This document shows, one piece after another, positions 17,376 to 26,011 of a DNA stretch of 64,000 bases. Under the pieces are notes generated by a model. That model did not search any database, had not been told where the DNA came from, and saw only the letters and a program-made list of their open reading frames with translations. This DNA is from Paenibacillus sp. JQZ6Y-1 (lineage in GTDB: Bacteria; Bacillota; Bacilli; Paenibacillales; Paenibacillaceae). Position numbers and translations under genes: made by a program. Location: assembly GCF_040719145.1 (NCBI RefSeq), contig NZ_JBFDUZ010000001.1:1736001-1800000 (forward strand), read 5' to 3'. Position 1 is the first letter of the stretch; each line of letters begins with the position of its first letter.

Positions 17376-17412
17376 AGCTGCATCCGTTGAAACGATGGAT
17401 TGCGGCTTTTTT
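17376..17412 (+). terminator. terminator after the 16847 gene
   Basis: AGCTGC pairs with GCGGCT (one G-T) around an imperfect inner stem and is followed by six T residues. Confidence 0.75.
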
Positions 17413-17507
17413 GTTATGGCATTCTTCTGCGGAAAGAAATGTACAGCAAGCAATAAATATCGATAGATATAGATATTGCTACATAGTATAAAAAAGAAAT
17501 GTATATA

Positions 17508-17570
17508 TTGACACTTCTGAGTTTTTTGTATACATTTGTATACACGAACAAAACGTATACAAATGTATAC
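17508..17570 (+). promoter_or_regulatory. promoter with paired GTATAC palindromic operators
   Basis: The -35 TTGACA (17508-17513) and -10 TACATT (17531-17536) are 17 bp apart. GTATACATTTGTATAC (17528-17543) covers the -10. Its exact reverse complement GTATACAAATGTATAC (17555-17570) lies 11 bp downstream. Each copy is itself nearly palindromic, so the site suits two repressor dimers blocking the ABC exporter operon. Confidence 0.8.
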
Positions 17571-17591
17571 AAAATCCAAGGAGGAATACAC

Positions 17592-18098
17592 ATGCGTGAA
17601 GGAAGACATGAGCATCGAGGCCCACATCATCATGGGGAGCATCGCGGACCAAAAGGCGGACGAGGCAGAAGTGAAGAGGATAAAAAGCATTTTCGCAGCG
17701 CACAGACTTTTCGGCGCGGGCGTGCAGTCGCTTTCTTGGAGCGATTAGAGGTGAAACGCACTACGCTGGTGCAGCAATTGGAGCAGCCGGAATATGTAGA
17801 GATCAAAGCAGTGATCAGTGGCGAATTGAAGGCAACAGATGCCATCATTCAGGAGTTTATCCATATGTTTGAGCTACAGGAATGGCAGGAAGCAGAACCG
17901 CAGGAGCAGCAAATGAATGAAACAACATCTTCGACCGAAGCAGCAGTAACCAACAATGTGGAAACCGAAGAGAGTGAAGCAACAACAGTTGCTCCAGCCG
18001 ATGCTACAGACCAGCCTACAGACCAGCAAAGCACAGAGTTCAACGCTGATTCTACTTCGTCTACTACCAGCACCTCGAAATCAAACGATGAACAATAA
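17592..18098 (+). CDS. first gene of ABC exporter operon, unknown function
   Basis: This 168-residue protein has a His/Gly/Arg-rich N-terminus (HEHRGPHHHGEHRGPKGGRGR), which could bind metal or nucleic acid. A conserved-looking helical core follows (QTFRRGRAVAFLERLEVKRTT and ISGELKATDAIIQEFIHMF, about residues 38-98). The C-terminal tail is Thr/Ser/Glu/Gln-rich and disordered. The core looks like the effector half of a small regulator, but no helix-turn-helix is visible, so I do not assign it as the repressor. ATG 17592 follows AAGGAGGA. It is followed after 73 bp by a heterodimeric ABC exporter and shares its operator-controlled promoter. Confidence 0.65.
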   Translation: MREGRHEHRGPHHHGEHRGPKGGRGRSEEDKKHFRSAQTFRRGRAVAFLERLEVKRTTLVQQLEQPEYVEIKAVISGELKATDAIIQEFIHMFELQEWQEAEPQEQQMNETTSSTEAAVTNNVETEESEATTVAPADATDQPTDQQSTEFNADSTSSTTSTSKSNDEQ

Positions 18099-18140
18099 TG
18101 AATATTGGCCGGTCGAGACAGCAGCTTTTGCCTACAGGTA

Positions 18141-18155
18141 CCGGCAACATGCCGG
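18141..18155 (+). repeat. small hairpin abutting the ribosome binding site of the ABC gene
   Basis: CCGGC-AACAT-GCCGG forms a tight 5-bp GC stem directly in front of AAGGAAGGGA, the ribosome binding site of the gene at 18172. It may keep the site accessible or tune translation; this is inference. Confidence 0.45.
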
Positions 18156-18171
18156 AAGGAAGGGATCGTGA

Positions 18172-19902
18172 ATGTGGAAACTGCTCAGGATGCTCAAACC
18201 ATACTGGGTATCCAGCCTGCTTGCACCCCTACTGATGCTATTAGAGGTCAGCATGGACCTGATGCAGCCAACGTTGATGGCGAGCATTGTGGACGATGGC
18301 TTAATGAAGAACGATTTGCAACACATTATTACGACCGGCCTGCTCATGCTTGGTGTCGCTCTGATTGGTCTGCTTGGTGGGGTAGGTTGTACGATCTTTT
18401 CCAGTATGGCTTCGCAGCATTTTGGCAACGATCTGCGGATTCGATTGTTTGAGCATATTCAGACCTTTTCCAATCGCAATCTGGATACACTGCAAACCGG
18501 TTCGTTGATTACAAGGCTGACCAATGACGTCGTACAGCTACAAAGCTTTGTCCAGCTCATTCTACGGACCATTCGCTCGCCGCTACTGCTTATCGGCAGT
18601 TTGATTATGGCGATTGTGATCAGTCCCAAGCTGACGATTATTTTGCTGATTTCGGTGCCAGTATTGACCGTTTTATTATATGTATTGATCAAAGTATCGT
18701 TTCCCTTATTTTCTCGTATGCAATCGCGACTAGATCAGGTGAACACCGTATTGCAGGAAAATCTCGCGGGTATTCGTGTGGTGAAAGCATTTGTACGCGG
18801 ATCGTATGAGGAGAAGCGTTTCGATGAATCGAACAGTGGCTATACCGCCGTTGCAATCAAGGCGGTACGATTACTGGCGCTGAATATGCCGCTTATGATG
18901 TTGATTCTGAATGTCAGTATTGTAGCGGTGTTATGGTTTGGTGGAATGCAGAGCTGGAATGGCTCGTTGGAAGTGGGGCAGTTGGTCGCTTTTATCAATT
19001 ATGTCACTCAGTTGCTCATGTCCATGCTGATGCTTAGCAGTCGCCTTACGATGATCTCGCGTGCCAGCGTATCCGCGAATCGTATCAATGAAGTGTTAGA
19101 AACGAATAGCGAGATCGTTGATCACTCATCTGCAGCTGCCGATATTATTCGTGGCGGCGAAATTCAATTTCGTGATGTGTCCTTTGCCTATAACGCGGAT
19201 GATAACGATGTGCTTCAGCATATTAGCTTCACCGCTAGACCGGGCGAGACGGTCGCCATTCTCGGTGCTACCGGCTCGGGCAAATCAACGCTTGTCAGTC
19301 TGATTCCACGTCTGTACGAAGTGAGTAGCGGGAGCATAATGATTGATGGAACCGATATTCGGCAGATTGAACTGGATCATCTGCGTAGTCGGATCGGTTT
19401 TGTTATGCAGCAGACCATTCTATTCAGTGGTACGATCCGCGACAATATTCGCTATGGTCATCCGCAAGCAACCGAAGAACAAGTGATAGAAGCGGCAAAA
19501 GCAGCGGAAGCGCACGAGTTCATCGTTCAGCTCAGCGAGGGCTATGATACCGTGCTCGGTCAGCGTGGCATCAATCTGTCTGGCGGACAGAAGCAACGGC
19601 TATCGATTGCGCGCGCATTACTCATCCAACCATCGATTCTCATTATGGATGATAGCACCAGCGCGCTGGATGCCGTAACAGAAGCAAGGATTCGTCAGCG
19701 ACTGCAACGTGGTACGCATGGCAGTACACATATTATGATTGCGCAGCGTGTATCGTCAATCCGTGATGCCGATCGGATTATCATTTTGGAAAATGGACAG
19801 ATCGCCGCTCAAGGAACGCATGACGAGCTGATGCGAACAAGTGAAGCATACCGCGATATTCGGCAATCCCAGCTGCGTGAGGAGGAGGTGCATCATGGCT
19901 GA
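18172..19902 (+). CDS. ABC exporter half-transporter, degenerate-ATPase partner
   Basis: This 576-residue protein has an N-terminal six-helix ABC exporter membrane domain and a C-terminal ATPase. Walker A is GATGSGKST and the signature is canonical (LSGGQKQRL). The Walker B catalytic glutamate is replaced by Asp (LIMDDSTSALD), and the H-loop His by Gln (IAQRVSSI). This is the pattern of the non-catalytic partner in heterodimeric exporters such as YfiB/YfiC, BmrC/BmrD or LmrC/LmrD. Its end overlaps the next gene by 8 bp. The substrate is probably a drug or lipophilic compound. Confidence 0.92.
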   Translation: MWKLLRMLKPYWVSSLLAPLLMLLEVSMDLMQPTLMASIVDDGLMKNDLQHIITTGLLMLGVALIGLLGGVGCTIFSSMASQHFGNDLRIRLFEHIQTFSNRNLDTLQTGSLITRLTNDVVQLQSFVQLILRTIRSPLLLIGSLIMAIVISPKLTIILLISVPVLTVLLYVLIKVSFPLFSRMQSRLDQVNTVLQENLAGIRVVKAFVRGSYEEKRFDESNSGYTAVAIKAVRLLALNMPLMMLILNVSIVAVLWFGGMQSWNGSLEVGQLVAFINYVTQLLMSMLMLSSRLTMISRASVSANRINEVLETNSEIVDHSSAAADIIRGGEIQFRDVSFAYNADDNDVLQHISFTARPGETVAILGATGSGKSTLVSLIPRLYEVSSGSIMIDGTDIRQIELDHLRSRIGFVMQQTILFSGTIRDNIRYGHPQATEEQVIEAAKAAEAHEFIVQLSEGYDTVLGQRGINLSGGQKQRLSIARALLIQPSILIMDDSTSALDAVTEARIRQRLQRGTHGSTHIMIAQRVSSIRDADRIIILENGQIAAQGTHDELMRTSEAYRDIRQSQLREEEVHHG

Positions 19903-21817
19903 TTGGCAAAAACCGTCTTCTCATGCGCAAGACGCCAAGGAAAGCAATTCCCCTACACGTCAAGAAACTATGCCATCCATGCCGGGTCCGGGCGGACGTG
20001 GACCGATGCGTGGCAATGTACCGATTGTGCGTGCCAAGCATCGCACTGCCACCATCCGCAGACTATGGAGCTATCTGAATCGTCAGCGCAAAGGCTTAAT
20101 TATTGTCTATGTTTTCACCGTTCTGAATGCGATCCTATCGTTACTCGGACCATATCTACTTGGTCGGGTCATTGATCTAGCGATTATTCCGCGCGATTAT
20201 ACTATGCTACTCAAGCTGGCGGGAATGCTGTTAACCATTTATGTGATCGGCAGTGCCGTCTCGTGGGTGCAGGCGTATGTGATGACAGGTGTATCACAGC
20301 GTACGGTGTACGATCTGCGACGTGATTTGTTTGGGAAGTATCAGCAGCTGCCCATTCCCTTTTTTGATAAACGGGCAAAGGGCGATCTGATGAGCCGGGC
20401 GACCAATGATATTGATAATGTATCCAATACGCTGAATCAGAGTGTAACCCAATTGCTGAACAGTCTGATCATGCTGGTCGGTTCGCTGATTATTATGCTG
20501 ACACTCAATATTCCGCTTACTATAGTAGCGCTATTAACAGTGCCAATGATTCTACTGGCAAGCCGCCGTATTGCTGCCATGAGCCGCAAGTATTTTAAAC
20601 GTCAGCAACGTCATCTGGGCGAGCTTAACGGCATGATCGAGGAGTCGATTGGCGGGCAGAAGATCATTCGTCAGTATCGGCGTGAACAGACGGAAGCAAC
20701 TCGGTTTCGTCATACAAGCGGTGAGCTGAATCAAGCAGGCATTCGAGCGCAAATCGCTTCTGGTTTAGTCGGACCTGTGATGAATATGGTAAATAATATC
20801 GACTTTGCACTGATTGCTAGTATTGGCGGCTGGATGGCATTTCATCAGCTAACGACAGTCGGTATCATCGTCAGCTTCTTGAACTATTCCAAGCAGTTTG
20901 GTCGCCCGATTGCTGAGCTGGCGGATCAGTACAATATGATTCAGTCTGCTATTGCTGGTGCGGAGCGTGTGTTTGAGATTATGGACACACCATCTGAGTA
21001 TGAGTCGCAAACAGTACGTGCTGCAAGTGATGGATCTGCACCTTCGTTTACGACGGGTGTGAAACTACAGGGGAATGTTCAATTTGACGATGTATCGTTC
21101 GGTTATGATCCAGAGCGTATGATTCTCAAGCATATTGATTTCACTGCACAACCCGGCGAGAAGATTGCATTGGTAGGTCCAACAGGAGCAGGCAAGACGA
21201 CAGTGATTAATCTACTGAACCGATTTTATGAAGTGAACAGTGGTACCGTTCGTATCGACGGACGTGATGTACGAGAGCTGGATAAGGATCAGCTGCGCAG
21301 TCAAGTGGGCATGGTGCTACAGGATGCGCATGTCTTTTCTGGAACGATTCGCGATAATATTCGCTTCGGTCGACTGAGTGCGAGCGATGCCGAGGTGGAA
21401 GAAGCAGCACAGCTTGCGAATGCAGCGCCATTTATTGCGCGCTTGCCGCATGGATATGATACCGTCTTAGCGGCGGAAGGGAGCAATCTGAGTCACGGTC
21501 AGCGGCAATTGCTGACGATTGCGCGTGCCATTCTAGCGAATCCGACTATTCTCATTCTGGACGAAGCGACAAGCAGTGTGGATACGCGAACCGAGATGCA
21601 CATTCAGCAGGCGATGAAGACGCTGATGAAAGGACGTACGAGCTTCGTTATCGCTCACCGTCTCAGCACGATTCGTGATGCCGACCGTATTCTGGTCATT
21701 CGCGAAGGCACAGTTGCTGAGCAGGGGAATCACGAGCAATTGCTGGAGCAGCGCGGTGCCTACTATGAGCTGTATAACAGCCAATTCCAGCAGGGCGCTC
21801 AACCGGAATCCAGTTGA
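19895..21817 (+). CDS. ABC exporter half-transporter, catalytic partner
   Basis: This 640-residue protein has a long polar N-terminal extension (about 45 residues, Ser/Pro/Gly-rich), six transmembrane helices and an ATPase with Walker A GPTGAGKTT, canonical Walker B (LILDEATSSVD) and canonical H-loop (IAHRLSTI). Its signature motif is degenerate (LSHGQRQLL). Paired with the upstream protein, its Walker A/B and H-loop face the partner's intact LSGGQ, giving one competent site, and the two degenerate elements meet at the other. ATG 19895 follows GGAGGAGG within the upstream gene's end. Confidence 0.92.
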   Translation: MADWQKPSSHAQDAKESNSPTRQETMPSMPGPGGRGPMRGNVPIVRAKHRTATIRRLWSYLNRQRKGLIIVYVFTVLNAILSLLGPYLLGRVIDLAIIPRDYTMLLKLAGMLLTIYVIGSAVSWVQAYVMTGVSQRTVYDLRRDLFGKYQQLPIPFFDKRAKGDLMSRATNDIDNVSNTLNQSVTQLLNSLIMLVGSLIIMLTLNIPLTIVALLTVPMILLASRRIAAMSRKYFKRQQRHLGELNGMIEESIGGQKIIRQYRREQTEATRFRHTSGELNQAGIRAQIASGLVGPVMNMVNNIDFALIASIGGWMAFHQLTTVGIIVSFLNYSKQFGRPIAELADQYNMIQSAIAGAERVFEIMDTPSEYESQTVRAASDGSAPSFTTGVKLQGNVQFDDVSFGYDPERMILKHIDFTAQPGEKIALVGPTGAGKTTVINLLNRFYEVNSGTVRIDGRDVRELDKDQLRSQVGMVLQDAHVFSGTIRDNIRFGRLSASDAEVEEAAQLANAAPFIARLPHGYDTVLAAEGSNLSHGQRQLLTIARAILANPTILILDEATSSVDTRTEMHIQQAMKTLMKGRTSFVIAHRLSTIRDADRILVIREGTVAEQGNHEQLLEQRGAYYELYNSQFQQGAQPESS

Positions 21818-21906
21818 TTCATAGCCTTGATTCATAACCTGTTATCATTCTGATGTTGCAGAGCAGACCATTTTAACTCTCACCCTATTGCTATCTATAC
21901 TAAATA

Positions 21907-21946
21907 AAAATCCCCTGAACTCCATGAGTGGAGAACAGGGGATTTT
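21907..21946 (+). terminator. terminator between the ABC operon and the convergent alcohol dehydrogenase
   Basis: AAAATCCCCTG pairs with CAGGGGATTTT, with an inner CTCCA/TGGAG stem. A-rich and T-rich flanks on the two sides suit termination in both directions for the convergent genes. Confidence 0.8.
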
Positions 21947-22057
21947 GTATATGCCTACTATGAACAATAAAAAGAACTTTCATTATGATCCGAAATCGAA
22001 GCTTCTAACGGTCTCGGAGTACATGGTATCGAACTGTTATACGTTTCCGTTCACAGC

Positions 22058-23098
22058 TTACAGTGTTGCTACATCGATAACGAAGCGATAACGTACATCA
22101 CTGTTCAGGACGCGCTCATATGCTTCATCCACCTGATGCGCATGAATGACTTCAATCTTTGGCTCGATGCCATGCTCGGCAGCGAAGTCCAGCATTTCCT
22201 GCGTTTCGGCAATACCGCCTACAAGGGAACCAGCGATGCTGCGACGACCCATGATCAGGGAGAACACGCTGTATTGATCCTGCTCAGCTGGTGCACCCAC
22301 GTTAACGAGCGTACCATCTACACGCAGCAGCGACAGAATCGCGTCTACATCCATATTGGCAGATACGGTATTCAGAATCAGGTCAAATTGACCTGCCAGC
22401 TGCTTGAATGTCTCTGGATCTCCCGTTGCAAAATAGTGATCCGCGCCAAACTCAAACGCTTCATCTTTTTTGTTCATCGAGCGGCTCAGTGCGGTAACTT
22501 CCGCGCCGAGTGCATGCGCGAATTGCAGCGCCAAGTGACCCAGTCCGCCGACACCGATGACTGCTACTTTTTTACCCGGACCCGCATTCCAGTATTTCAA
22601 TGGGGAATAGGTAGTGATACCTGCGCACAGCAGTGGGCTTGCTACGTTCATTTCCAGCTTCTCTGGAATGCTAACGACAAAGCGGTCTTTGACGACAATC
22701 TTCTGGCTATAACCGCCATAGGTTGGCGTACCATCATATTCGCGGGAGTTGTACGTTTGTACAACGCCTTGGGTGCAATATTGCTCGTCGCCGCGCTGAC
22801 AGTATTCACATTCTCCACAAGAATCTACAAAACAGCCAACACCGACACGGTCGCCGACTGCAAATTTGGTTACATCTGTTCCGACAGCTTCTACAATTCC
22901 GGCAATCTCATGACCTGGAACCATAGGGAAAATACCGCCGCCCCACTCATCGTAGGCGCTATGAATATCGGAATGGCAAATGCCACTGAATTTGATATCG
23001 ATCAAAATATCATTCGGACGAAGTTCTCTGCGCTCAATCGTTGTCTTTTCAAAAGGTGCTTTAGCATGGGAAGCACTCAATACTCGTGTTTGTACCAT
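22058..23098 (-). CDS. zinc-dependent alcohol dehydrogenase (CAD-like)
   Basis: This 346-residue medium-chain dehydrogenase has catalytic zinc ligands Cys41 and His63-Glu64 (GHEIAG motif). The structural zinc cysteines lie in CGECEYCQRGDEQYC (Cys94, 97, 100, 108). The Rossmann motif is GVGGLGHLALQFA. The layout matches the YahK/AdhC aldehyde reductase branch, NADP-preferring in characterised members, which reduces broad aldehydes to alcohols. Start ATG 23098 is preferred over GTG 23107 because GAGGAG lies 8 bp before it. The gene is monocistronic and faces the ABC operon. Confidence 0.92.
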   Translation of the reverse strand: MVQTRVLSASHAKAPFEKTTIERRELRPNDILIDIKFSGICHSDIHSAYDEWGGGIFPMVPGHEIAGIVEAVGTDVTKFAVGDRVGVGCFVDSCGECEYCQRGDEQYCTQGVVQTYNSREYDGTPTYGGYSQKIVVKDRFVVSIPEKLEMNVASPLLCAGITTYSPLKYWNAGPGKKVAVIGVGGLGHLALQFAHALGAEVTALSRSMNKKDEAFEFGADHYFATGDPETFKQLAGQFDLILNTVSANMDVDAILSLLRVDGTLVNVGAPAEQDQYSVFSLIMGRRSIAGSLVGGIAETQEMLDFAAEHGIEPKIEVIHAHQVDEAYERVLNSDVRYRFVIDVATL

Positions 23099-23378
23099 TT
23101 TCTCCACTCCTCATTCTGTATGGTTTGGTAAGTATCTAAACAAAGTGACATCTGCTTATCAATGAACACTTACTCATTTATTATATACATAATTTGAATA
23201 GATGCAATTTTAGGTAGACAATCGGGTGCAATTAAATAGGTTACTGTTTAATAGTTTCCTATTTATTTAGATAGCAAAATACGTGATTATTCTCTGTTCG
23301 CCATACTTGTGCCCTGTTCGCAGTGAGAAGGATGACGTAAAGTGTACCTATCAGCAAGACGAACAACATGCTGTAACG

Positions 23379-23482
23379 AAGCCGCAGGCTATGGAAAAGC
23401 TTCCTTCTACTCTTTTAAGCCAGAGTGGAGATTCGTCTCCCCTGGCATGGTATATTTCAGCTTTCCCGCTCTCCTGCAGCTT
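23379..23482 (+). ncRNA. structured leader element, copy A
   Basis: P1 pairs AAGCCGCAGG (23379-23388) with CCTGCAGCTT (23473-23482), with one C-A mismatch. A 7-nt/8-nt internal loop (CTATGGA and CCCGCTCT) leads to P2, AAAGCT (23396-23401) with AGCTTT (23459-23464). Inside lies TCCTTCT and an extra hairpin (GCCAG to TGGC, apex TTCG). The same architecture recurs in copy B with compensating changes. It is a candidate structured RNA; the family is not recognised. Confidence 0.6.
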
Positions 23483-23514
23483 ACTTATCGCTTTGTTCGT
23501 TCAACATCATACGT

Positions 23515-23585
23515 CAGCCGCAGGCTATCAGAACACTTCCTTCTAACCCAACTTGTCCTTCAGTGTTCCGGCTCTCCTGCGGCTG
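23515..23585 (+). ncRNA. structured leader element, copy B
   Basis: P1 is a perfect pairing of CAGCCGCAGG (23515-23524) with CCTGCGGCTG (23576-23585). The internal loop again has 7 and 8 nt (CTATCAG and CCGGCTCT). P2 is AACACT (23532-23537) with AGTGTT (23562-23567), followed by the conserved TCCTTCT. It lacks the extra hairpin of copy A. The last arm ends 11 nt before the AGGAGG of the TerD-domain gene, so it could influence its translation. Confidence 0.6.
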
Positions 23586-23608
23586 TTGTATATCTAGGAG
23601 GTTTACAT

Positions 23609-25963
23609 ATGAATACCAATAACTCCAAACCGATCATCCAGCAAGCACAAGGCAATCCATATCCCATCATCCCTACCTTTGAGTGGATGAATCCTATTTT
23701 GCTGCGTCGTGTACAGCAGCTTATCCTGCCTAAGCAACTATCTCAGCTCTCTCATCGAACAGAACACGTACAAGCTAATCTTTCAGCATATACCGAGCAA
23801 TCGACTATAGAAAATTCATTGTCAAATGAGCGTATTCTAGCTACACTGCTTCAACATATACAGCAAATCGGCTATACATTTGACCGCGAGCTGTTGCAAG
23901 CATGTCATACCTTGCCAGTAAAAGTACTGATCGACTTGCATCAACAGATCATACCGATCCTGCAGCAGATGGTAGGCGATCATGTGAACTACACACCGAT
24001 GTATCCCAACTTTCCAAATGAAGTGATGGCAGCTTCCGATGCCCAGCTGTATCTGAATGCGGTGCTGCATTACGCCTGCGGCACATTACCAGATCACGAA
24101 GCACAGCCTCGTCCGCTGCTACTGGATGATACTCCACTTCGATTCCTATCGCTTGCGGAGGAATCGACTGGCATCAACATCATACGCAATCTGGCAGCCG
24201 CCAACGGCTCGCTTTCCGAACAGGATAAAGAAGATCTGCGTACAGCGCTGCAACAGATCGAGGATATAGAGTTGCTGTTGCCAGAGCAGATTCCCTATAA
24301 GGAAAATGCTGCGTATATCGCAGCGGTCTTGTTGGACAATGGACGTGCTAGTGTTCAGCGATTGAGCGTGTATTTCCGCACAGCTACCGATGTGCTACGA
24401 CTTGCTGCTGGCTTATCTGGTCTAGATACAAGTCTAGCGTGGGCGAAAAAGCTGCCGCAGCTCACGCGCCCATTTGCCAATCTGTACAACATGAATCAAG
24501 GTATGAATATTCAGGTGAATCGTACATCAGGTGTAAACCAAGAGAGTGGAACAGCGGTCACTGATCTCGCAGCGGCATATCATTTCCGCAAATTCAAGCG
24601 TTCGGAGCGTAGACTGCTGCTTGGCTTGCTAGAGCGTACGGTGGAACCGCTGGAAGATATGGTGCTATACCGTGAGCAATGGAAACGGTTGGGTGAGATT
24701 CTGCATCCTGGCGAGATGCGCAAGCAATATCCGTATGCGTTTGCAGCCTTTACAGCATTGCGCCGCGACAAGCATATCGTTACATTCCGCAGTGAGATCG
24801 AGCGCGGTTTGTCCGTCGGTGATTCCGCGATGATTGCCAAGCTAGGAACGCGTCCGGGCGAACTGGCACGACGCTTGGATAAGCTGCTACGCTCTCAGCC
24901 AGCACGAACTGTCGTTATTCTGGATCAGTTTCAGCAAAGTGCGAACCAGCTAGCGGTACCGCTACTGCTGCAAATGATGGCACATTTCAAGCATCGTCAT
25001 GAACCAAAACGGTATCGTGTCTTTTTCCCGAAAGGCAATATGGGGAAAGTAGTGGCGATGCCGAATCATCTGCCTGCATTACCAGATGGAGTAGCGCAGC
25101 AGCTCGTACAAGTAATCAAAGAAGAATTGAAACAGCGCTTTGCCCAGCAAGAAACATTGGGACGGGTATATATAGATCCAGCACTGCAACAGATTCCCGT
25201 TCCATTGTCACAGCGTTCCGCAAGTCGCGCGCTTCGTGCATTGCCACGTGGAAGTAGAGTGAATATGCCGGATGGAGATACGGTGCGTCTATTCTGCTGG
25301 TGGAGCGATATGCGCGAGGGTTCACAAACTCGCGTCGATGTCGATCTGTCGGTGATCCTGATGGATGAGAACTGGCAACATATCGATACACTAGCTTTTT
25401 ACAATCTAAAATCGGAATTTGGTGTGCACAGCGGTGATATTGTGTCCGCACCTAATGGAGCCTCCGAGTTTATTGATCTGCATATTCCGGCTGTATTGGC
25501 ACAGACCCGTGCGCGTTATGCTACGGTGCAGGTAAACTGTTTTACGGGACAGGCATTCGCCGAGCTGCCAGAGTGCTTTGCCGGATTCATGATGCGTCAG
25601 TATGATCAGACGGGGGAGATTTATGAGCCACGCACAGTACAGTCGAAGTTTGACCTGACTGTTGAGGCGCAGCAAGCTGTGCCGTTCGCGCTGGACTTGC
25701 ATACTCGCGAGATGATCTGGATGGATGCAGTATTAAAAAATCGCAGCTTCCAGATTACCGCACAGGACAATATGACGGGTTTGCAAATGCTGGGACATGC
25801 CTTTTCCGATCTGCGCCGACCAATGCTGTCCGAATTGTTCACCTTGCATGCAGAAGCAAGAGGTAGCATAGTGGAGCATATAGAAGATGCAGATACTGTG
25901 TTCGCAATGGAAGAGGGCATCACACCGTATCAGACGGATCGAATTTTAGCTGAATTTGTATAA
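23609..25963 (+). CDS. large TerD-domain stress-type protein
   Basis: This 784-residue protein is mostly alpha-helical in its first 550 residues, with a segment like MYPNFPNEVMAASDAQLYLNAVLHY resembling the MXAN_6230/SCO0854 family. The C-terminal portion is TerD-like: VDVDLSVILMDENWQHID, then GVHSGDIVSAPNG and EFIDLHIPAVL, ending FTGQAFAELPE, which follows the TerD order with its calcium-binding-type acidic loops. TerD proteins belong to tellurite and phage-stress gene sets. No RING or zinc cluster was found at the N-terminus, and no other ter genes are near. ATG 23609 follows AGGAGG by 6 bp; upstream in-frame sequence is the structured leader. Confidence 0.7.
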   Translation: MNTNNSKPIIQQAQGNPYPIIPTFEWMNPILLRRVQQLILPKQLSQLSHRTEHVQANLSAYTEQSTIENSLSNERILATLLQHIQQIGYTFDRELLQACHTLPVKVLIDLHQQIIPILQQMVGDHVNYTPMYPNFPNEVMAASDAQLYLNAVLHYACGTLPDHEAQPRPLLLDDTPLRFLSLAEESTGINIIRNLAAANGSLSEQDKEDLRTALQQIEDIELLLPEQIPYKENAAYIAAVLLDNGRASVQRLSVYFRTATDVLRLAAGLSGLDTSLAWAKKLPQLTRPFANLYNMNQGMNIQVNRTSGVNQESGTAVTDLAAAYHFRKFKRSERRLLLGLLERTVEPLEDMVLYREQWKRLGEILHPGEMRKQYPYAFAAFTALRRDKHIVTFRSEIERGLSVGDSAMIAKLGTRPGELARRLDKLLRSQPARTVVILDQFQQSANQLAVPLLLQMMAHFKHRHEPKRYRVFFPKGNMGKVVAMPNHLPALPDGVAQQLVQVIKEELKQRFAQQETLGRVYIDPALQQIPVPLSQRSASRALRALPRGSRVNMPDGDTVRLFCWWSDMREGSQTRVDVDLSVILMDENWQHIDTLAFYNLKSEFGVHSGDIVSAPNGASEFIDLHIPAVLAQTRARYATVQVNCFTGQAFAELPECFAGFMMRQYDQTGEIYEPRTVQSKFDLTVEAQQAVPFALDLHTREMIWMDAVLKNRSFQITAQDNMTGLQMLGHAFSDLRRPMLSELFTLHAEARGSIVEHIEDADTVFAMEEGITPYQTDRILAEFV

Positions 25964-26011
25964 AAATTGCGTTATTAGCTTATATCCCATTTCGTAGAGA
26001 GGAAGAGGATC

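Noticed and set aside
22136-23131. Long plus-strand frame (331 codons) opposite the alcohol dehydrogenase
   Set aside because: It is the antisense of a secure dehydrogenase gene, has no ribosome binding site, and its translation shows no domain; it is a shadow frame.
23342-23608. N-terminal extension of the TerD-domain protein by about 89 codons
   Set aside because: The extension covers the two structured leader elements, has no ribosome binding site, and a perfect AGGAGG stands before ATG 23609.
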